A DNA stretch of 64,000 nucleotides. It comes from Eustoma russellianum. Its lineage: Eukaryota > Streptophyta > Magnoliopsida > Gentianales > Gentianaceae. Below, piece by piece: positions 1 to 12,600 of this stretch; the stretch's first letter is position 1; the number at the start of each line of letters is the position of its first letter. The DNA lies in NCBI GenBank assembly GCA_036186865.1, contig AP025062.1:14453119-14517118 (forward strand), given 5' to 3'. A program made the translations under genes and the position numbers. The notes under the pieces were generated by a model, which worked only from the letters and a program-made list of their open reading frames with translations, was not told where the DNA came from and made no database searches.

Positions 1-2804
1 AGAAAAAGAGTCAGGGCGTGTGAAAAAACTGTATCCCCTTAACAATTATATTTCATATGACCGTCTTAGTCCTGTTGAGCAATCAGGGTTTTGGTTATTT
101 GAAAATGCACGATTTAAATGTTACGTGTTTACGAAATGCATGAATTAAGTGTTACTTGATATATGTATGTGATAAAAATGCTTTACATGTTTGTATATAA
201 TGTTATCGTACTAACATGCCATGAAGCATTAAAACTTACATCATATGGCAAAAATTTGTTGTCTTTATACTATTTTCAGGTGCCATGATTAATGAGCTAA
301 ACTAGTTCATCAAGTGAAGTGCTTAAGGAGATGAATTTACTAGTTCATTAAATGAAGTACTCAAGGAGATATACTTGGAAACAACTACTTGAAACAAATT
401 TGGAATTGAAATTTTTCTTTCCACACCTGTACACATGTCATATATATACATATATATATGTTATATATATACACATACTTTTTATAACAACGAATTATAC
501 ATTTCTATTCCGACATTCCATCGACACGTCATACATATCATAAACGTACATCGACATCACACCACCATATACACGTCATATTTATGAGTATGTTCAGGTC
601 TCATATCATATATTACAAGTCATATTTCTATCAAAATTATAATGACATGCCACGAAGTCATAAACCCAAAATTGTCGTATCGGGTGACTATCAAATCTTC
701 ACCGACATGTCACGTACTTACCATATAAAGATGGCCAGACTATATGCACTCAAAATACTCAGAAAATTCGTGCTCCACATGTCAAAATCAGACCCAAAGT
801 CATTCCATGTTTACACACATCAATCACCCACATTTTGGTTTGAATTGTGGAGAATTCAAACTCAAGTTCTTTTTAGCATACACGTTTTTTTCTTCATCCA
901 TAAGAGCTGAAAATACACTTTATTTTATGCATATTATGTGTGACATAATGTATATTACATGTCTAAGAAGTTTGAGATTAATCGGAGAAAAATTGCGTAA
1001 TCGACGAAAGTCGAAAATTCGGTTTTCTACACCTCTACATACATGGGACATTTTTGGTGTGTATGTAACATGTATCTAAACACTTTTTACACATTCAAGA
1101 TATATCAGAGCATTCTAGAAAAATCAATTTAGGGATGATTGCAATTTACTATGTGTGTGAAGATTATGCATTATTATTTGACAAAGTTTACCAAAAGAGA
1201 ATTCAGCACATGGTGCAGGTGGTATACAAGCCTATTTCAACATATTTGGAGCTTAGGTGGAGCTTTTTTGGCACTTTAATTGGTGTATGATAAGCCACAT
1301 GTGATTGGTGACATTGAAGACGGCAAGACACACAAGGAAACATTTCAAAATCAAACAAGTGCTGAAATTTCAGCCATGGACTAATGCTGGCCAATTTTTG
1401 GTGCATTATTGTCTTCAAATTTCTTCCAAAATTTAAGGGGAATCACATCATGGTTGATTGGTAATTAACATACTTGATTTTGAGCATGCGTTTTAGATTT
1501 TTAGGTTGAATTTCCACCTCATTTATGGAGTACCAAGGTGGATTAAAGATGGCCAATCATGAAGTGACAACTAGGTGAAGACAAGTTGTTTGTCCAATTA
1601 TATTTCGCCAAGTAAGCAAGAATGTGTCACCATTTTATACAACGCAATCTACAAAGGATATTCAAGACATTGTTCAAGTAAGAATACAACCCTGGGGGCG
1701 GCCACAACAACTATAAAAAGCGCGCAAGATGATTCAAGCAAGGCTAAGCCAAAGTTCATATTCATTCAAGATCAAGCAAGACTATTCTCTTCTTCTCTTA
1801 TTCTTTTCTCTTGCTCTTAGCCTGAAGCCTATCATTCTTATATTCCATATACTATATAGGCATTGTTCATACCACCCACATACGTTCATATCTTGTACAA
1901 GGTTGATGAAGGTGTGATCATACCTTCATTTGTTCGGTGGTGGTGTTCGTGTTGTTGTGTTTGTTGTTTGATTGTAAAAGGATGGAGTTGGTGTTTAATT
2001 CCAGTCGCCTTTGTGTCAAGGTGCTATTTGTGATTACTTAATACCGAGGAAGGTGTCCTCAAAGACTGGAGTATGTTGATTTAATCAAACCAATATAAAA
2101 ATCTCGGTGTTATTTACTTTCAGCATTTTTACTTTCAGTTTTCAGTTTTCTGCATCGTTTTCATACTCACGGAAAAATAGAAAAAAATTTCCAAAAAGCG
2201 CAAAAGTTTGAATAAACATAGCCACACTTTGTAGCTTTCATTTGGGACAAGTTTCATCATATTTGGATAAGTATAAGTTAGTCAAACATTCATAGTTCTG
2301 AGACTAGTGCAATCTGATTCTCAGATCTGCAAAGGTTGAGAACATCAACGTGGTTGACATACTTACCAAGAGAATTTTTGAAACTGTTTTAACCCATTAA
2401 ATTACACATCTTAAGGGTCAAACCATAATTTTTCAGGACATTTAGAGTTGTAAATTAATAAAATAAAATTTTCATTCGGAGCATGGTTTCTGGAAGATTG
2501 GCACAATCTGTGCAAAAACAGTTTTTCAAGGGGTTACACTTGTAATTTTAATCTGAAATTTTTGTGACACATTGTCAACATCTGAGAGGACATTGTCACC
2601 AAATTTCATAATTTTTGGAGGTCTACAACCTGGTCAACTAGTTAATTCAGGTCAAGATTTAACATCAGAAACTGTTTTCAGAAGTGAGTTATTTGGTCTA
2701 AAAATTTTTAAAAACCGAATTTTCTGCACTCACTATTCAACCTCTCCTTCTAGTGGTGCCATACCGGTCATATAAGGCCTAGTTTCAAAACTTTTATTTC
2801 ATCC
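1..2804. other. AT-rich non-coding region, probably old transposon debris
   Basis: I find no reading frame here that resembles a known protein; the longest open frames are short, low-complexity and rich in Tyr, Ile and His, as expected from AT-rich DNA. A short TA-rich stretch lies near 440-480. The part from about 1,680 to 2,170 has the look of an LTR or promoter region: a TATA-like box, then a pyrimidine-rich leader. No matching second LTR was seen in the window. The segment ends where a Ty1/copia pol frame becomes recognisable at 2805. Confidence 0.5.
1711..1720 (+). promoter_or_regulatory. Possible TATA box of an unassigned LTR-like region
   Basis: The bases ctataaaaag form a good plant TATA box. 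They are followed by a C/T-rich leader (about 1780-1830). No coding sequence follows within 1 kb, so this may be the promoter of a decayed LTR. The call rests on this motif alone. Confidence 0.25.
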
Positions 2805-3640
2805 TTGGATGAGATAAGGGTTCCCAAGAATATACAGGAAACATTAGCTCAACCAGAATGGAGACAAACTATTCAAGAAGATATATCTGCCTTGCTAAAA
2901 AATGACACCTGGGAGCTGATTTCAGCGGCTGAAGGAATAAGGAAATTGGAATGTAAATGCATTTTTTCTATTAAGTATAACTCTGATGGTTCAATTAACA
3001 GATTCAAAGCAAGATTGGTGGCCAGAGGCTTCACCCAAACCTTTGGAATAGACTATGGAGAGACCATTGCCCCTGTTGCAAAGTTGAATACTATAAGAAT
3101 TCTGTTTACTATTTCTATCAACCTGGACTGGCTATTATTTCAACTTGACATTAAAAATGCATTCCTTCATGGAGATTTAGAGGAGGAGGTGCATATGCAA
3201 ATTCTACCTGGATTTATCACTGAGTCAAATAAAAACAAAGTATGCATACTTAAAAATTCCTTTATGGCTTAAAATAATTCCCCAAATCCTGGTTTAGAAG
3301 ATTAAATACCACAGTTATGTCCCTTGGGTTCATTCAGAGTCATGGTGATCATACCTTGTTCACAAAGCATATTGATTCTAAACATATTATTATCATCCTA
3401 GTCTATATAGATGACATTATTTTAACTGGCAATCATCATACTGGAATGTCTGACATAAAACAAAAGTTAGCCAAATCAATTTGAAGTTAAGGATTTGGGT
3501 CAGCTTAGCTACTTTGTTGGCATGGAAGTATCCAGGTCTTCCCGGAGTTTATGCTTGTCCTAGGGAAAGTATATTATTTATCTCCTGAACATGGTCAATT
3601 GCAAGCCTTCAAATACTCCAATGGAGCTTGGACATAAGCC
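2805..3640 (+). pseudogene. Ty1/copia reverse transcriptase, broken
   Basis: The first frame (2805-3272) is the N-terminal part of a copia-type reverse transcriptase. It has the KARLVARGFTQ motif followed by the usual proline/valine-rich step and the LDIKNAFLHGDL motif that holds the first catalytic aspartate. After a frameshift the catalytic box VYIDD is readable at 3401-3415, followed by a LTGN motif. A DLGQLSYFVGME block near 3495-3525 is in a further frame. Frame changes and missing sequence near 3272-3340 make the enzyme non-functional. The apparent start at 2805 is not an ATG and only marks where the frame opens. Confidence 0.85.
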
Positions 3641-3649
3641 AAAGAAGGT

Positions 3650-4285
3650 ATGGAATACAGGAAAACAGATAAGCAGAGGTATCAGAGACTAACAGGTGAA
3701 CTGTTTTACTTATCTCACACAAGACCTGATATATGCTATGGAGTAAGTTTTATAAGTCAATATATGCATGATCCTATAGTTGAACATTATACTTATGCAT
3801 TAAGAATCCTTAGATATCTGAAAAATACTCCTGGACATGGACTTTTCTTCAAGAAGTCTCAAGACAGGAGCATCAAGATCTTCACAGATGCTGACTGGGT
3901 AGGGTCTAACTCAGATATGAGATCCACCTTAGGTTATGCATCTTATTTATAGGGCAATCTGATCAAATAGAAAAGCAAGACGAAACATGTTGTATCTAGG
4001 AGTAGTGCTGAAGCCGAATTACGTGCACTATCACTTGGGATATGTGGAATTTGGGTTAATAGGGTGATGAAAGACTTGACGCTGGAAGTGCAGCTGCACA
4101 TGGAAGTGTATTGTAATAACATATCGACTATAAATATGACACAAAATCCTGGCAGCATGACAGATCAAAGGATATTGAAATTGATAAGCATTTCATCCGA
4201 GAGAAAATCGAAGGGAAAACTCTGAAGCTACACTACATCAAATCCAGAGATAAAGTGGCTGATATTCTTACAAAGCCAGTAAACG
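3650..4285 (+). pseudogene. Ty1/copia connection and RNase H domain, broken
   Basis: This continues pol after the reverse transcriptase. The first 100 residues (3650-3952) contain the YQRLTGELFYLSHTRPDI block and then FTDADWVG, which carries an RNase H catalytic aspartate. A stop at 3950 interrupts the domain. In the same region the SSAEAELRAL motif (about 4000-4035) supplies the glutamate, and the closing KVADILTKP motif typical of copia ends pol near 4250-4280. It is a clear homologue of copia RNase H but cannot be translated in full. Confidence 0.8.
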
Positions 4286-4340
4286 TTAACATCTCAAGCC
4301 ACTACTAAGCAAGCTAGTTGTATCAGTATCTACAACTCTA

Positions 4341-4795
4341 GCTTGAGGGAGAATGTTGGAATACACGGTGATCATACTGAAGAATCAATAAGTGAACAAA
4401 TTGGCTGGTTGAATCAGCAGATGAAGAAGAACCATCTCAGCACCTTCATTAGGACAGTACATCGAGCAGATTAGTAGTTACATCAAACACTTATATTAGG
4501 CCTAATTTCTCACTGTTAACTGTACATACCTATGACATAATTATGCAATTGTAATCCTTAATCATCAGACAAGACAATGATCATCAGATTGATGATGAAT
4601 TAGGTGTTTTACACAGTGGTTTTTAACCGTCAAAATAGCCGTTAAGGCTGACGACCTCAGCAGGCCAACTAGCCATTGGACCTTCCTTGTATAAGTATGT
4701 AGTCCTCTTCCATTTGAATGTACGAGCTCTTCCTCACCTTTGCGAGTTTCTAAAATGTTTATTGTGCCATTTTATCTGTAGGATTAAGTTGGAGA
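4341..4795 (+). repeat. Ty1/copia polypurine tract and 3' LTR (truncated)
   Basis: A purine run, gcttgagggagaa (4341-4353), precedes a terminus starting TGTTGGAATA at 4354. This polypurine tract next to TGTTGGA is the usual arrangement at copia 3' LTRs. A TATA-like box (tataagta) lies near 4691. No clear CA terminus is seen before the Tekay-like coding remnant at 4806, so the LTR is probably cut at its end. Confidence 0.75.
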
Positions 4796-4805
4796 GAGAG
4801 CCATC

Positions 4806-5335
4806 ATGGGTCCGGATTTATTAGAGAAGACCTTAGACAAGGTCAAATTGATTCGTGATCGATTGAAGGCTGCTCAAGACCACAGCAAAAGCAGGGCAGA
4901 CTCTAAGAGTCGATCGATAGAGTTTGATGTTAGAGAAAAGGTATACTTGAGGATTTCTCCTACGAAGGGCGTGGTGAGATTCGGTATTAAGGGGTAGCTG
5001 AGCCCTCGATTTATCGGTCCATACTGGATATTGGAGAGGGTCAGAGCAGTTGCATATCCGTTGGCGTTATCTCCTACATTGTCACAGGTACATGACGTAT
5101 TCCATGTATCACAGTTGCGGCGTTATGTACATGACCCAAGCCATATCTTGGAGCAGCTGCCATTGAAAATCCGAGATGATGCTACATATGAAGAGGTACA
5201 GATATGTATTCTAGACCGCAAGGAGCAAATATTGGGGAGGAGATCGATTCCATTCGTAAAGGTGCAGTGGCAGAAGCCACTTGGGAGCCAGAGCAGCAGA
5301 TGTTGAAGTAATATCCTCTACTATTCGAGTACATG
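4806..5335 (+). pseudogene. Tekay-like Ty3/gypsy integrase C-terminal fragment
   Basis: The frame matches the C-terminal part of the integrase of the element at 49753-59622: a GPDLLEKTLDKV start, the FDVREKVYLR and LSPRFIGPY blocks, the VFHVSQLRRYV block and the EATWE motif that ends this lineage's polyprotein. A stop interrupts the KG-LSP step near 4996 where the other copy has lysine (AAG to TAG). A small deletion just before EATWE (about 5270) shifts the frame. Everything upstream of the integrase C-terminus is missing. Confidence 0.85.
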
Positions 5336-5950
5336 TACGTATGTTTCAAGGACAAAACTTTTTATAAGAAGGAAGAATGTTACGCCCCAAAATTTCGTTT
5401 CGTCGGTATACATTAAATATCACATGTTAGCAATGTTCAGAATATGCTCAATGCTATATTAATTGGTATATCGGTACGCCGTTAGATTTGATAACAAATA
5501 TTTTCCAATTACATGGTAAAATTTAAAATAAGATTAGTTGGTAACAACTTAAGTTATTAGGCTAAATTAAATCAAAACTAAAATACATGACACAAGAAAG
5601 TATGACTACTTAAATAAAGAAAAAAGAATGTAGGACATGACAAGATATTTGAAAAGAAGAAAAAAATAATATATATTTATATACACATAAGGGTCGACCT
5701 AGGAAGGAAAAAAGGAAAATATTTTTTGGTTAGATTAATACCCGAACAAAATACCAAGTGTAAAAAAATTGTGTAAGAAACTAATGATGAAATTTTTTCC
5801 TATTCCACTGATCCCAAAACCCACCATTGCTGTCCACTCCATACAAAAAGGAAGAGAAGATTTTTCTTGTCTTTTGTCTGCAACCAACAACAATACAATC
5901 ATTCCTTTTACCCAAAATCTTACACACTTTTCACATCAATTATTACATCT
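5336..5950 (+). repeat. 3' LTR of the Tekay-like fragment (truncated)
   Basis: After the coding remnant comes the phrase gtttcaaggacaaaact and a purine-rich tract (aagaaggaagaa). The LTR terminus TGTTACGCCCC starts at 5378, a start typical of plant Ty3/gypsy LTRs. The sequence is AT-rich and non-coding to about 5950, where an L1-type reverse transcriptase frame begins, so the LTR end is missing. It does not resemble the LTRs of the other elements here. Confidence 0.7.
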
Positions 5951-5954
5951 TTCT

Positions 5955-7265
5955 TACATTTGGCCTTGATGGTTACACTTCTCAGTTTTTCATCAGCATC
6001 TGGGAGATAGTTGGGACAGACCTTGTTGATGCTGTACATGATTTCTATAGGAATGCGATGTTGCTCAAGCAGCTTAATCATGCTACAATTTCTCTCATAC
6101 CCAAGTCTGTGCATGTTAACAGAGTTGAGGATTACACGTCTATTTCCTGCTGCAATGTTATATACAATATTATATCTAAGATCCTTGCTTTCACAATGAC
6201 GACTGTCATGACTTCCTTTATAGATTAAGCCTAGGCTGGCTTCCTCAAAGGCAGATATATGATGGAAATATATTCCTGGTGAAAGAATTAATCAGGGAGT
6301 ATGGGAAAAAGAGAACTGCTCCTAAGTGCATGCTAAAGCTTGACATCCGGAAAGCGTTTGACTCCAGCAATTGGCCTTTTCTTAAGGACATGCTTATTGG
6401 ACTTGGTCTCCCTGCTGCATTTACTAGATGGATCATGGAGTGCATCACCTCCACGTCATACTCTGTCACTCTAAACGACAGGCCTTATGGACACTTTCAA
6501 GGAAGACGTGGGCTAAGACAGGGGGACCCTATCTCTTCATTCCTATTTGTACTTGGCATGGAATACCTCTAAAGGCTTCTCCGACAGCTGCATTATGATA
6601 AAGAATTTAACTTTCATACTGGCTGTGCTGAGTAGTATTTCACTCACCTCAGCTTTGTGCATGACCTCATCCTCCTCTCCCGGGCTGATATCTGCTCTAT
6701 ACAAAAACTCATGAAAGTGCTGAATACGTTTGGTTATTGTTTAGGGCTCAGGGCCAACCTGGTCAAGTCCCAGCTCTTCCATGCAGGAGTTGGTCAGGAT
6801 GCTAATTGGCTACAGGTTAGCATAGGCTTCTCAGTTGGAACTATGCTATTTAGATATCTGGGCATACCCATCACTAGGCACAAACTCCAGAGCTCTCATT
6901 ACGCCTTTTAATAAAAAGCTGATGGACAAGGTGGGGCTATGGAATGTGACTAGTCTTTCATATGCTGGCAGATTACAGTTGATCAAATCAATGCTGCAAG
7001 GCGTAAACTATTTTTGGTTAAGTGCTTTGCCTCTGCCAGCAACAATTAGGTCTCTGGTGAATAGAATTTGCGTACACTTCTTAACGGAAAATTCTTCACT
7101 TGGGGCCACAAAGGCTTAGGTATTCTGGTCTCAAGTCAGCATCTTCAAAGATGAAGGTGGCTTGGGAGTACTTCAGTTGAAGGCATGGAATCTAGCGCTG
7201 TTATCCAAGCACTTATGGGATCTCCATCACAAGAAGGATACTTTCTGGGTGCCGTTTTCATACAT
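5955..7265 (+). pseudogene. Old L1-type LINE reverse transcriptase fragment
   Basis: This is a plant L1 ORF2 fragment of a different family from the six LINEs that follow. It begins within the reverse transcriptase at the LDGYTSQFF block, then shows LNHATISLIPKS, a decayed ISCCNVIYNIISKIL block, LKLDIRKAFDS (first catalytic Asp), the GLRQGDP block and the RYLGIPI block. The catalytic FADD box reads FVHDL at 6654-6668, so an essential aspartate is lost. Several stops and frameshifts split it. It breaks off in the region before the zinc finger, where LINE-1 begins. Confidence 0.85.
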
Positions 7266-7274
7266 TTTGCGAGA

Positions 7275-8390
7275 ATAACAATCACCAACATGATTCACAT
7301 TTAGGTTGGGCGGCAACTGAATCAGGTGAGTTTACTCTGCGATCTGCTTATGATCTTTGTCGTACACCGCAGCCCACTCTTATTTCCGCATGTTTTATTT
7401 GGTGCAAGTATAATACTCCTGTCATCCAAAATTTCTTGTGGCGAATTTATCATCGTGCATTGCCATCTGAAGACTACATTTGTAAGTTTACCATTATTAT
7501 GCCTACGCAATGTCCATTCTGCAAGCAAGCGTCTGCTACCTTAGATCATGTTTTCTTGTACTGTGATCGTATTCGGTCTGTTTGGGAGTTCTATGCATTG
7601 GATTTACATGGTGTTTCTCCTACGTCTTTGAAGCTATGGCAGTATCTATTGTCATGGTGGTATCGGTCTACATTGAATTCACTATTAGGGGTGCTGAAAA
7701 TTGTATTTCCATCCATTATTGTCTATAATATCTGGCGCAAATACACATCGTTGGTTTATGGGGATGAGACATCTTTTTCAATGTCATCCCTTATGGCTGG
7801 GATATGTTCAAACATTTTTCTGTGGGGTGAAACGCTTGATGGTTCAAAGCTCGCCTTAGGCTTAGCATCGGTCCAACATGTCCACTTGCTGCCGTCAATT
7901 CAACTTCTGCGGCCACAAATTGTCTGATGGTTAGCTCCTCCTTCTGGTCGTTTAAAGCTAAATGTAGATGTAGCTGTAGGCAGGTTGAACGCAGCAGGCA
8001 GGGATATTTTACATGATCATTCTGGTGCATGTATGGGGGCTACTTCTTTTCTTCTGCCACCAAATACTCCACTCATTGCTGAGATATAGGCTGCAGTATT
8101 TGGTTTGCTTTATTTTATGCCATTGCATCGTCATATTATTCTAGAGTCTGATTGTTCTCAGTTACATACATCACTTGAAGGACCTTCATTTGTTTTGGGG
8201 AATTATCACCTGTGATTGCTGCTTTCTTTGAAGCAACAGCATTAGCTTGTCTTTCAGCTTGTCTACAGGGAAGCCAACATGGCAGCTCACTATTTAGCGC
8301 AGCAGGGTATGTTAGACCCTTGGATAGTTTTCTACTCGCGTCATATGCTCCCTCCGTTAGTTTGGGGTTGTGTACGATTGGATATGTCTA
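7275..8390 (+). pseudogene. LINE-1 ORF2 C-terminus: zinc finger and RNase H
   Basis: The readable order is the GEFTLRSAYDLC block, the zf-RVT zinc finger (CPFCKQASATLDHVFLYC, about 7508-7563), a tryptophan-rich linker, and an RNase H-like domain that opens at RLKLNVDVAVG (near 7950). A TAG at about 8087-8089 interrupts the IAEI motif of the RNase H at a position where LINE-3 and LINE-4 have glutamine. A second stop and a frameshift follow near 8213. A frame later gives VYREANMAAHYLAQQ, the end of the RNase H. Confidence 0.8.
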
Positions 8391-8957
8391 CAGGACATCT
8401 TCGACATCCTTAATTTTTCTTTCCATCAGAAATACCCACAAAGTCTTCCACATGGATTGGATATTTTTGATATCTTCTGCTTGTATCCTACGGGATGCAG
8501 TCAGACTCGGTATGACTTGAATTTATATGGTTCACACATTATTACAGATTTCTTGTCTTTCGAACCGATATATCTTTACATTTGCATGGCTGGTCATGGG
8601 CTACACTGTTGCGATTATGGACTGCTCTGCTGACTCTCATCATACTTATGGCTTTTTGGCGGCACACATTTCAGCTGGGCTACGGGTTATTTATATGGTT
8701 TCAAAGGCGGTAAATATGTACTCCTTTTTCTTTCGTGCAAGATTTTATCCACAAGAGTGGTTTTGATTGTCAAGGTTTTAATGAGGCATATCATACCACT
8801 TTTGAACATTTCTCGCCCCACTTTTCTACTTGGACAAATGAATTTCGTCCTTTGAGCAGTTTCATTCAATTATGTTATGACTTTATTTGTAATTATGGTA
8901 TTCCTCCGCCTTAAGTGAGGGCTATCGTTCATAATAAAATGCAGGGACATGGTCTTT
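8391..8957 (+). other. LINE-1 3' UTR with conserved hairpins
   Basis: An upstream hairpin (8477-8504, ctgcttgtatcc pairing imperfectly with gggatgcagtcag) is followed by actcggtatg. The terminal two-part hairpin is at 8736-8776, with the inner helix CCAC/GTGG kept and the outer helix decayed. A small CCTC/GAGG hairpin lies near 8903-8920, and an AATAAAA polyadenylation-like signal near 8933. All are shared with the other five LINEs in the window. Confidence 0.6.
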
Positions 8958-8981
8958 TATATATATATATATATATATATT
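8958..8981. repeat. (TA)n microsatellite between LINE-1 and LINE-2
   Basis: A 24-base TA tract joins the 3' end of LINE-1 (+) to the 3' end of LINE-2 (-), so the two are tail to tail. CATG and TTTTATATAT on its left recur at 31687-31703 beyond the 5' end of LINE-3, apart from three extra bases (gtc). This fits a target duplication of LINE-2. Confidence 0.85.
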
Positions 8982-9690
8982 GAGGAAAAATGTATTTTAT
9001 TGAAAGCCTCACTTGTGGCGGAGGAAATCTTATTACAAACCATCAGAGTATGAAAATAAATGAAACAAATCTCTAATGATGGCGAGTCTCCAGTCGTATA
9101 TGATATGCCGCATTAAAACCTTGCCAAGTAAAACCACCCTTGTGTATAAAATCTTGGCAAAGGAAAAAGCGTACATATTTATACGGCTGGTAATTATGCC
9201 TAGTCTATGTATGAATGAATACATATATTAATTCTGGGGGAAATTTGTATCGCTACTGAGCCATGCATCTTGTTTTGCGCCTGATGATGCCGAGATACCG
9301 TAAGCTTGTGTTGCTGATCCAGGTGTACCATGTGCCTCATAAGAATTTAAAAATGCAGTTAAAAGTAACACAATGGAAATGTAAGATAATGCATTTGACG
9401 AAATCCAGACCATACCGGAGTCGCCTTGGCTCAGCTTGAACCAAGACAACGAGAGGTGGTGATTGCCACTGGGTGGTATACTTGTGCCACGCTTGGGAGT
9501 GGTAGTTAAGCTCGTGTTTGGCCCCGTAAGTGACGTCCACCATGCCAAAGCAAGCATCAAACAGATTTTAGCATATGGAAACTCAGTGTAGAGTGTAACG
9601 TGCATAATGAACAAGGGTATGAATAGCAAACACAATAATGTTGTCTGTGCTCAAAAACACAGACAACGACATAGATGAATGGTAGGCATA
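8982..9690 (-). other. LINE-2 3' UTR with hairpins
   Basis: The terminal hairpin is at 9122-9159: a seven-pair outer helix (TGCCAAG with CTTGGCA) around a shorter inner helix. An upstream hairpin at 9423-9447 forms a ten-pair stem (gtcttggttc with gagccaaggc, allowing G-T pairs) and is followed in sense by CTCCGGTATG. A CAATAAAAT signal precedes the TA tail. A 9228-9635 minus frame crosses this region, but I see no domain in it and treat it as chance. Confidence 0.6.
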
Positions 9691-9692
9691 CG

Positions 9693-12600
9693 TTACACTC
9701 TGAAGGTCGGCAGATGAAGGTCCGTGTGTAGTGCGCCGCGAACTTCACACGGTAAATCATTGACTGAACTGTAGAATTGCATTCCGGATGATCTATAACC
9801 ATACCTCGCCAGTCTATGTGCTGCTGAATTTGCTTCCCTTGGACAATATTGAATTGTTGAATGATTAAGACTGAGGAACTTTTGCACGTGAAATATCCGA
9901 TGGCAGAGAACCTGTTAGTTGTTTGTTTTCAGCCAGCAGAGTGATCAGAAATTGACAATCCGTCTCGACCTCTAAATTGTCGTATTGTTGCACATAATAT
10001 AGCAGGGCCATTGTCATGGCTTAAATCTCCGCCCGCAGCAGTCATAATAAAGGTAGGGGAAAGCAGATGGCCGAATGAAAATGGCCTTGATCAGTTCGTA
10101 GTACCGCTCCACCTGCGGTAATTCATTTTCCTACAGCGGCGTAAACATTTAATTTCAGCTTGCCCGATGGTGGGAGTTTCCAGCGAACTATTGTCATTCT
10201 CTTCATTCGTAATGCCGGGGAGAATTGTTGTTCCACAAGATGAGGTATTGTTGCAGCAAATTTTTTCCCGTTTATCGAGTAACACCATGTATATACTGCG
10301 CCCTTTATCATTGTATACAAACGATCATAGTTGAATTGCTCCTCTCCAAATCTACAAGCTGCATACATTTTCCATATTTCCCAAGCTACAAGTGACGGAA
10401 CTATTGATTTAAGCTAGCCTTGCATCGTTCGTTGATATTATGCTTGCTACCATCGAAGTAAATGAGCCTTAATTGTGCGAGAGAATGGTAGTGGACCAGA
10501 AAATGTAAGTGACATGTCTACCCAAAGCAGCCGAATGGCTGAGCAATGCAGAAATATATGGTCTTGATGGTCATGATGTTGGACACAAAAAGCACACTGC
10601 GATGGGTAAGATGCCATCCAATGACAAAGATTATTTACCAGTGGGAGAGATTGTGTCCAAAGCCGCCAAAGAAAAACCTTCTGACCTGGATGTGAAACTT
10701 TCCACCAAATATGACGAGTCTCAACCTTGGATTGGCCATGAGAAGCTACTAAAGTATAAGCTGAGCGTATTGAGAATTGTCCATTTTCATCTGGCGCCCA
10801 ATGAAGCATATCATGAGCTGTATAGGTATGCATCTCCATATAGTCATGTATGCTGTAAATTCTTTTCCACGTAGATGAATCATAGATATGAGAATAAATA
10901 GAGGGTCGCCGTCCATATTTGGCTTTAGAAAATTCTGCCCATAATGTATTGGAGTGAAAGTACTTCCACCACAGCTGACAATCATATGCTTTTTGGACAT
11001 GCAAAAGATGCCGAATGCCCAGGCCACCCACTTCAACTGAACGACACACAAAGGGCCATGACTGCCAGTGATGTCATCCTTTCCAAAGAAAAGAAGCCAT
11101 TTTCTGATTTGAAATGTTAATCACACCTTTAGGCAATCTGGAGCTGGCTATAAGATGTGTAGGCAAAGTGTTGAGCACATGTTTGATGAGAATTATTCTC
11201 CCCGCCATGGATAGGAAATTAGTCGACCATGATGACAATTTAGCGTCAAAGTGATTGAGTAGAGCCGAACAATACCTGGCTTTATTTATTCCCTTATGCA
11301 AATATGATCCCAGATACTTTATAGGCAATGTAGCCGAAACTACATGGCCCGCAATGAATTGACTTTTATTATAATTTACCAGTTGTCCTGAGGCCTTCTG
11401 GTATGTGTCTAAATATGTTCAAAAGTATGACAAATTGCGCGCCGAACCATTGAGGAAAACTAAAAAGTCATCTGCAAATCCCAGATGTGAGACACATGGT
11501 GTGCGACCAGCTTTAAAGCCTGCGATTGTTCCCGTCCTCATGAGGTGATTAAGTCCTCTTGTAAAGCCTTCAGATGATAGGATAAATAATAATGGGGATA
11601 AAGGGTCTCCCTGCTTCACTCCTCTACCAATGGAAAATGACGTCGTTAGACTACCATTGAGAAGAATAGAGCATCTTGTTTCGCTCAAATTGTTGATGAT
11701 TATGCGTACTAGTCGCTCATCCATTCCCGTGCGCTGCAACAGTAGTTGTAGATACATCCAACTAACCCGATCGAATGCCTTGGCCATATCCATTTTGATT
11801 ATGACTTGCCCTCCTCTTGTGCGTTTGTCTAGAACATGTACCATCTCTTGTGCTAATAGTACTTGTTCAGTGATGTCTCTGCCTTTCATGAAGCCTGCTT
11901 GTTTTGGCAAAATGGGCTTTGGCAAAATTCTTCCAAGCCTTGTAGCTAGTAATCTTGTGATGGTCTTGGAAATAAAATTAGTAAGACATATAGGACGGTA
12001 ATCCACAAATGTTTGGGGATTACATGCCTTTGGTATGAGAATAATGGATGCTGCTGCTACCGCTTTTGGCATTCGGATTCCCAAATAGAATTCTTGGACT
12101 GCTTTATGTACATCATGTTGAATCAAATGCCAAAAATGTCTATAGAAAGACCCTGGGTAGCCATTCGGGCCCGCGGCACTTGTGGGACTAAGTTCCCAAA
12201 CTGCTGCCTTCACCTCTGATAGCAATGGAACCTCCTTGAGCATGCTATTGTCATCCACTGTGATAAGAGGAGGTATGTGTTGTAAAATTAATTCGCAATC
12301 TGTAACATCTTCTTCGGCGAAGAGATGCGAGAAATATCGAATGGCTTCAGTTTCAATGTCATGCATCTGATCATACTCAGTACCATCTGGAGTTAGAATT
12401 CTTCGAATAAGCTGCCTATTTCGCTTGTGTTTAACCGTTTGATGGAAAAATGAGGTGTTGGCATCACCTTCTTTCAACCATTTTACATTGGCCTTCTGTT
12501 TCCAGTAAAGAAAAGCACGTTTTTGAGCAAGCCTCATTTCTGCAATGCGTCTATGATATATCGCACGCGCTGAATCTGTAGGATTGGCATCAAAGAAGGG

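Larger units (their letters stand above)
2805..4795 (+). mobile_element. Ty1/copia retrotransposon remnant (pol 3' part and 3' LTR)
   Basis: The order reverse transcriptase, RNase H, polypurine tract, LTR is that of the 3' half of a Ty1/copia element. The gag, protease, integrase and 5' LTR are missing, so the element is 5'-truncated or decayed beyond recognition. The pol part carries several frameshifts and stops. The LTR is cut off near 4795, where a Tekay-like integrase tail begins. Confidence 0.85.
7266..8957 (+). mobile_element. LINE-1, 5'-truncated L1-type LINE
   Basis: The unit holds the last third of ORF2 and a 3' UTR of about 550 bases, ending in a (TA)n tract. The protein and 3' UTR are most like those of LINE-5 and LINE-6. 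The 5' end is inside ORF2, a normal result of incomplete reverse transcription. The upstream neighbour is the old L1 fragment. The exact 5' edge between about 7263 and 7290 is uncertain. Confidence 0.8.

Noticed and set aside
584..1079. Overlapping open frames of 108 and 111 codons
   Set aside because: Composition is low-complexity and AT-driven, the two frames overlap, and no motif is recognisable.
9228..9635. A 135-codon minus-strand frame in the LINE-2 3' UTR
   Set aside because: It overlaps a conserved RNA hairpin, has no counterpart in the other LINEs and no domain.
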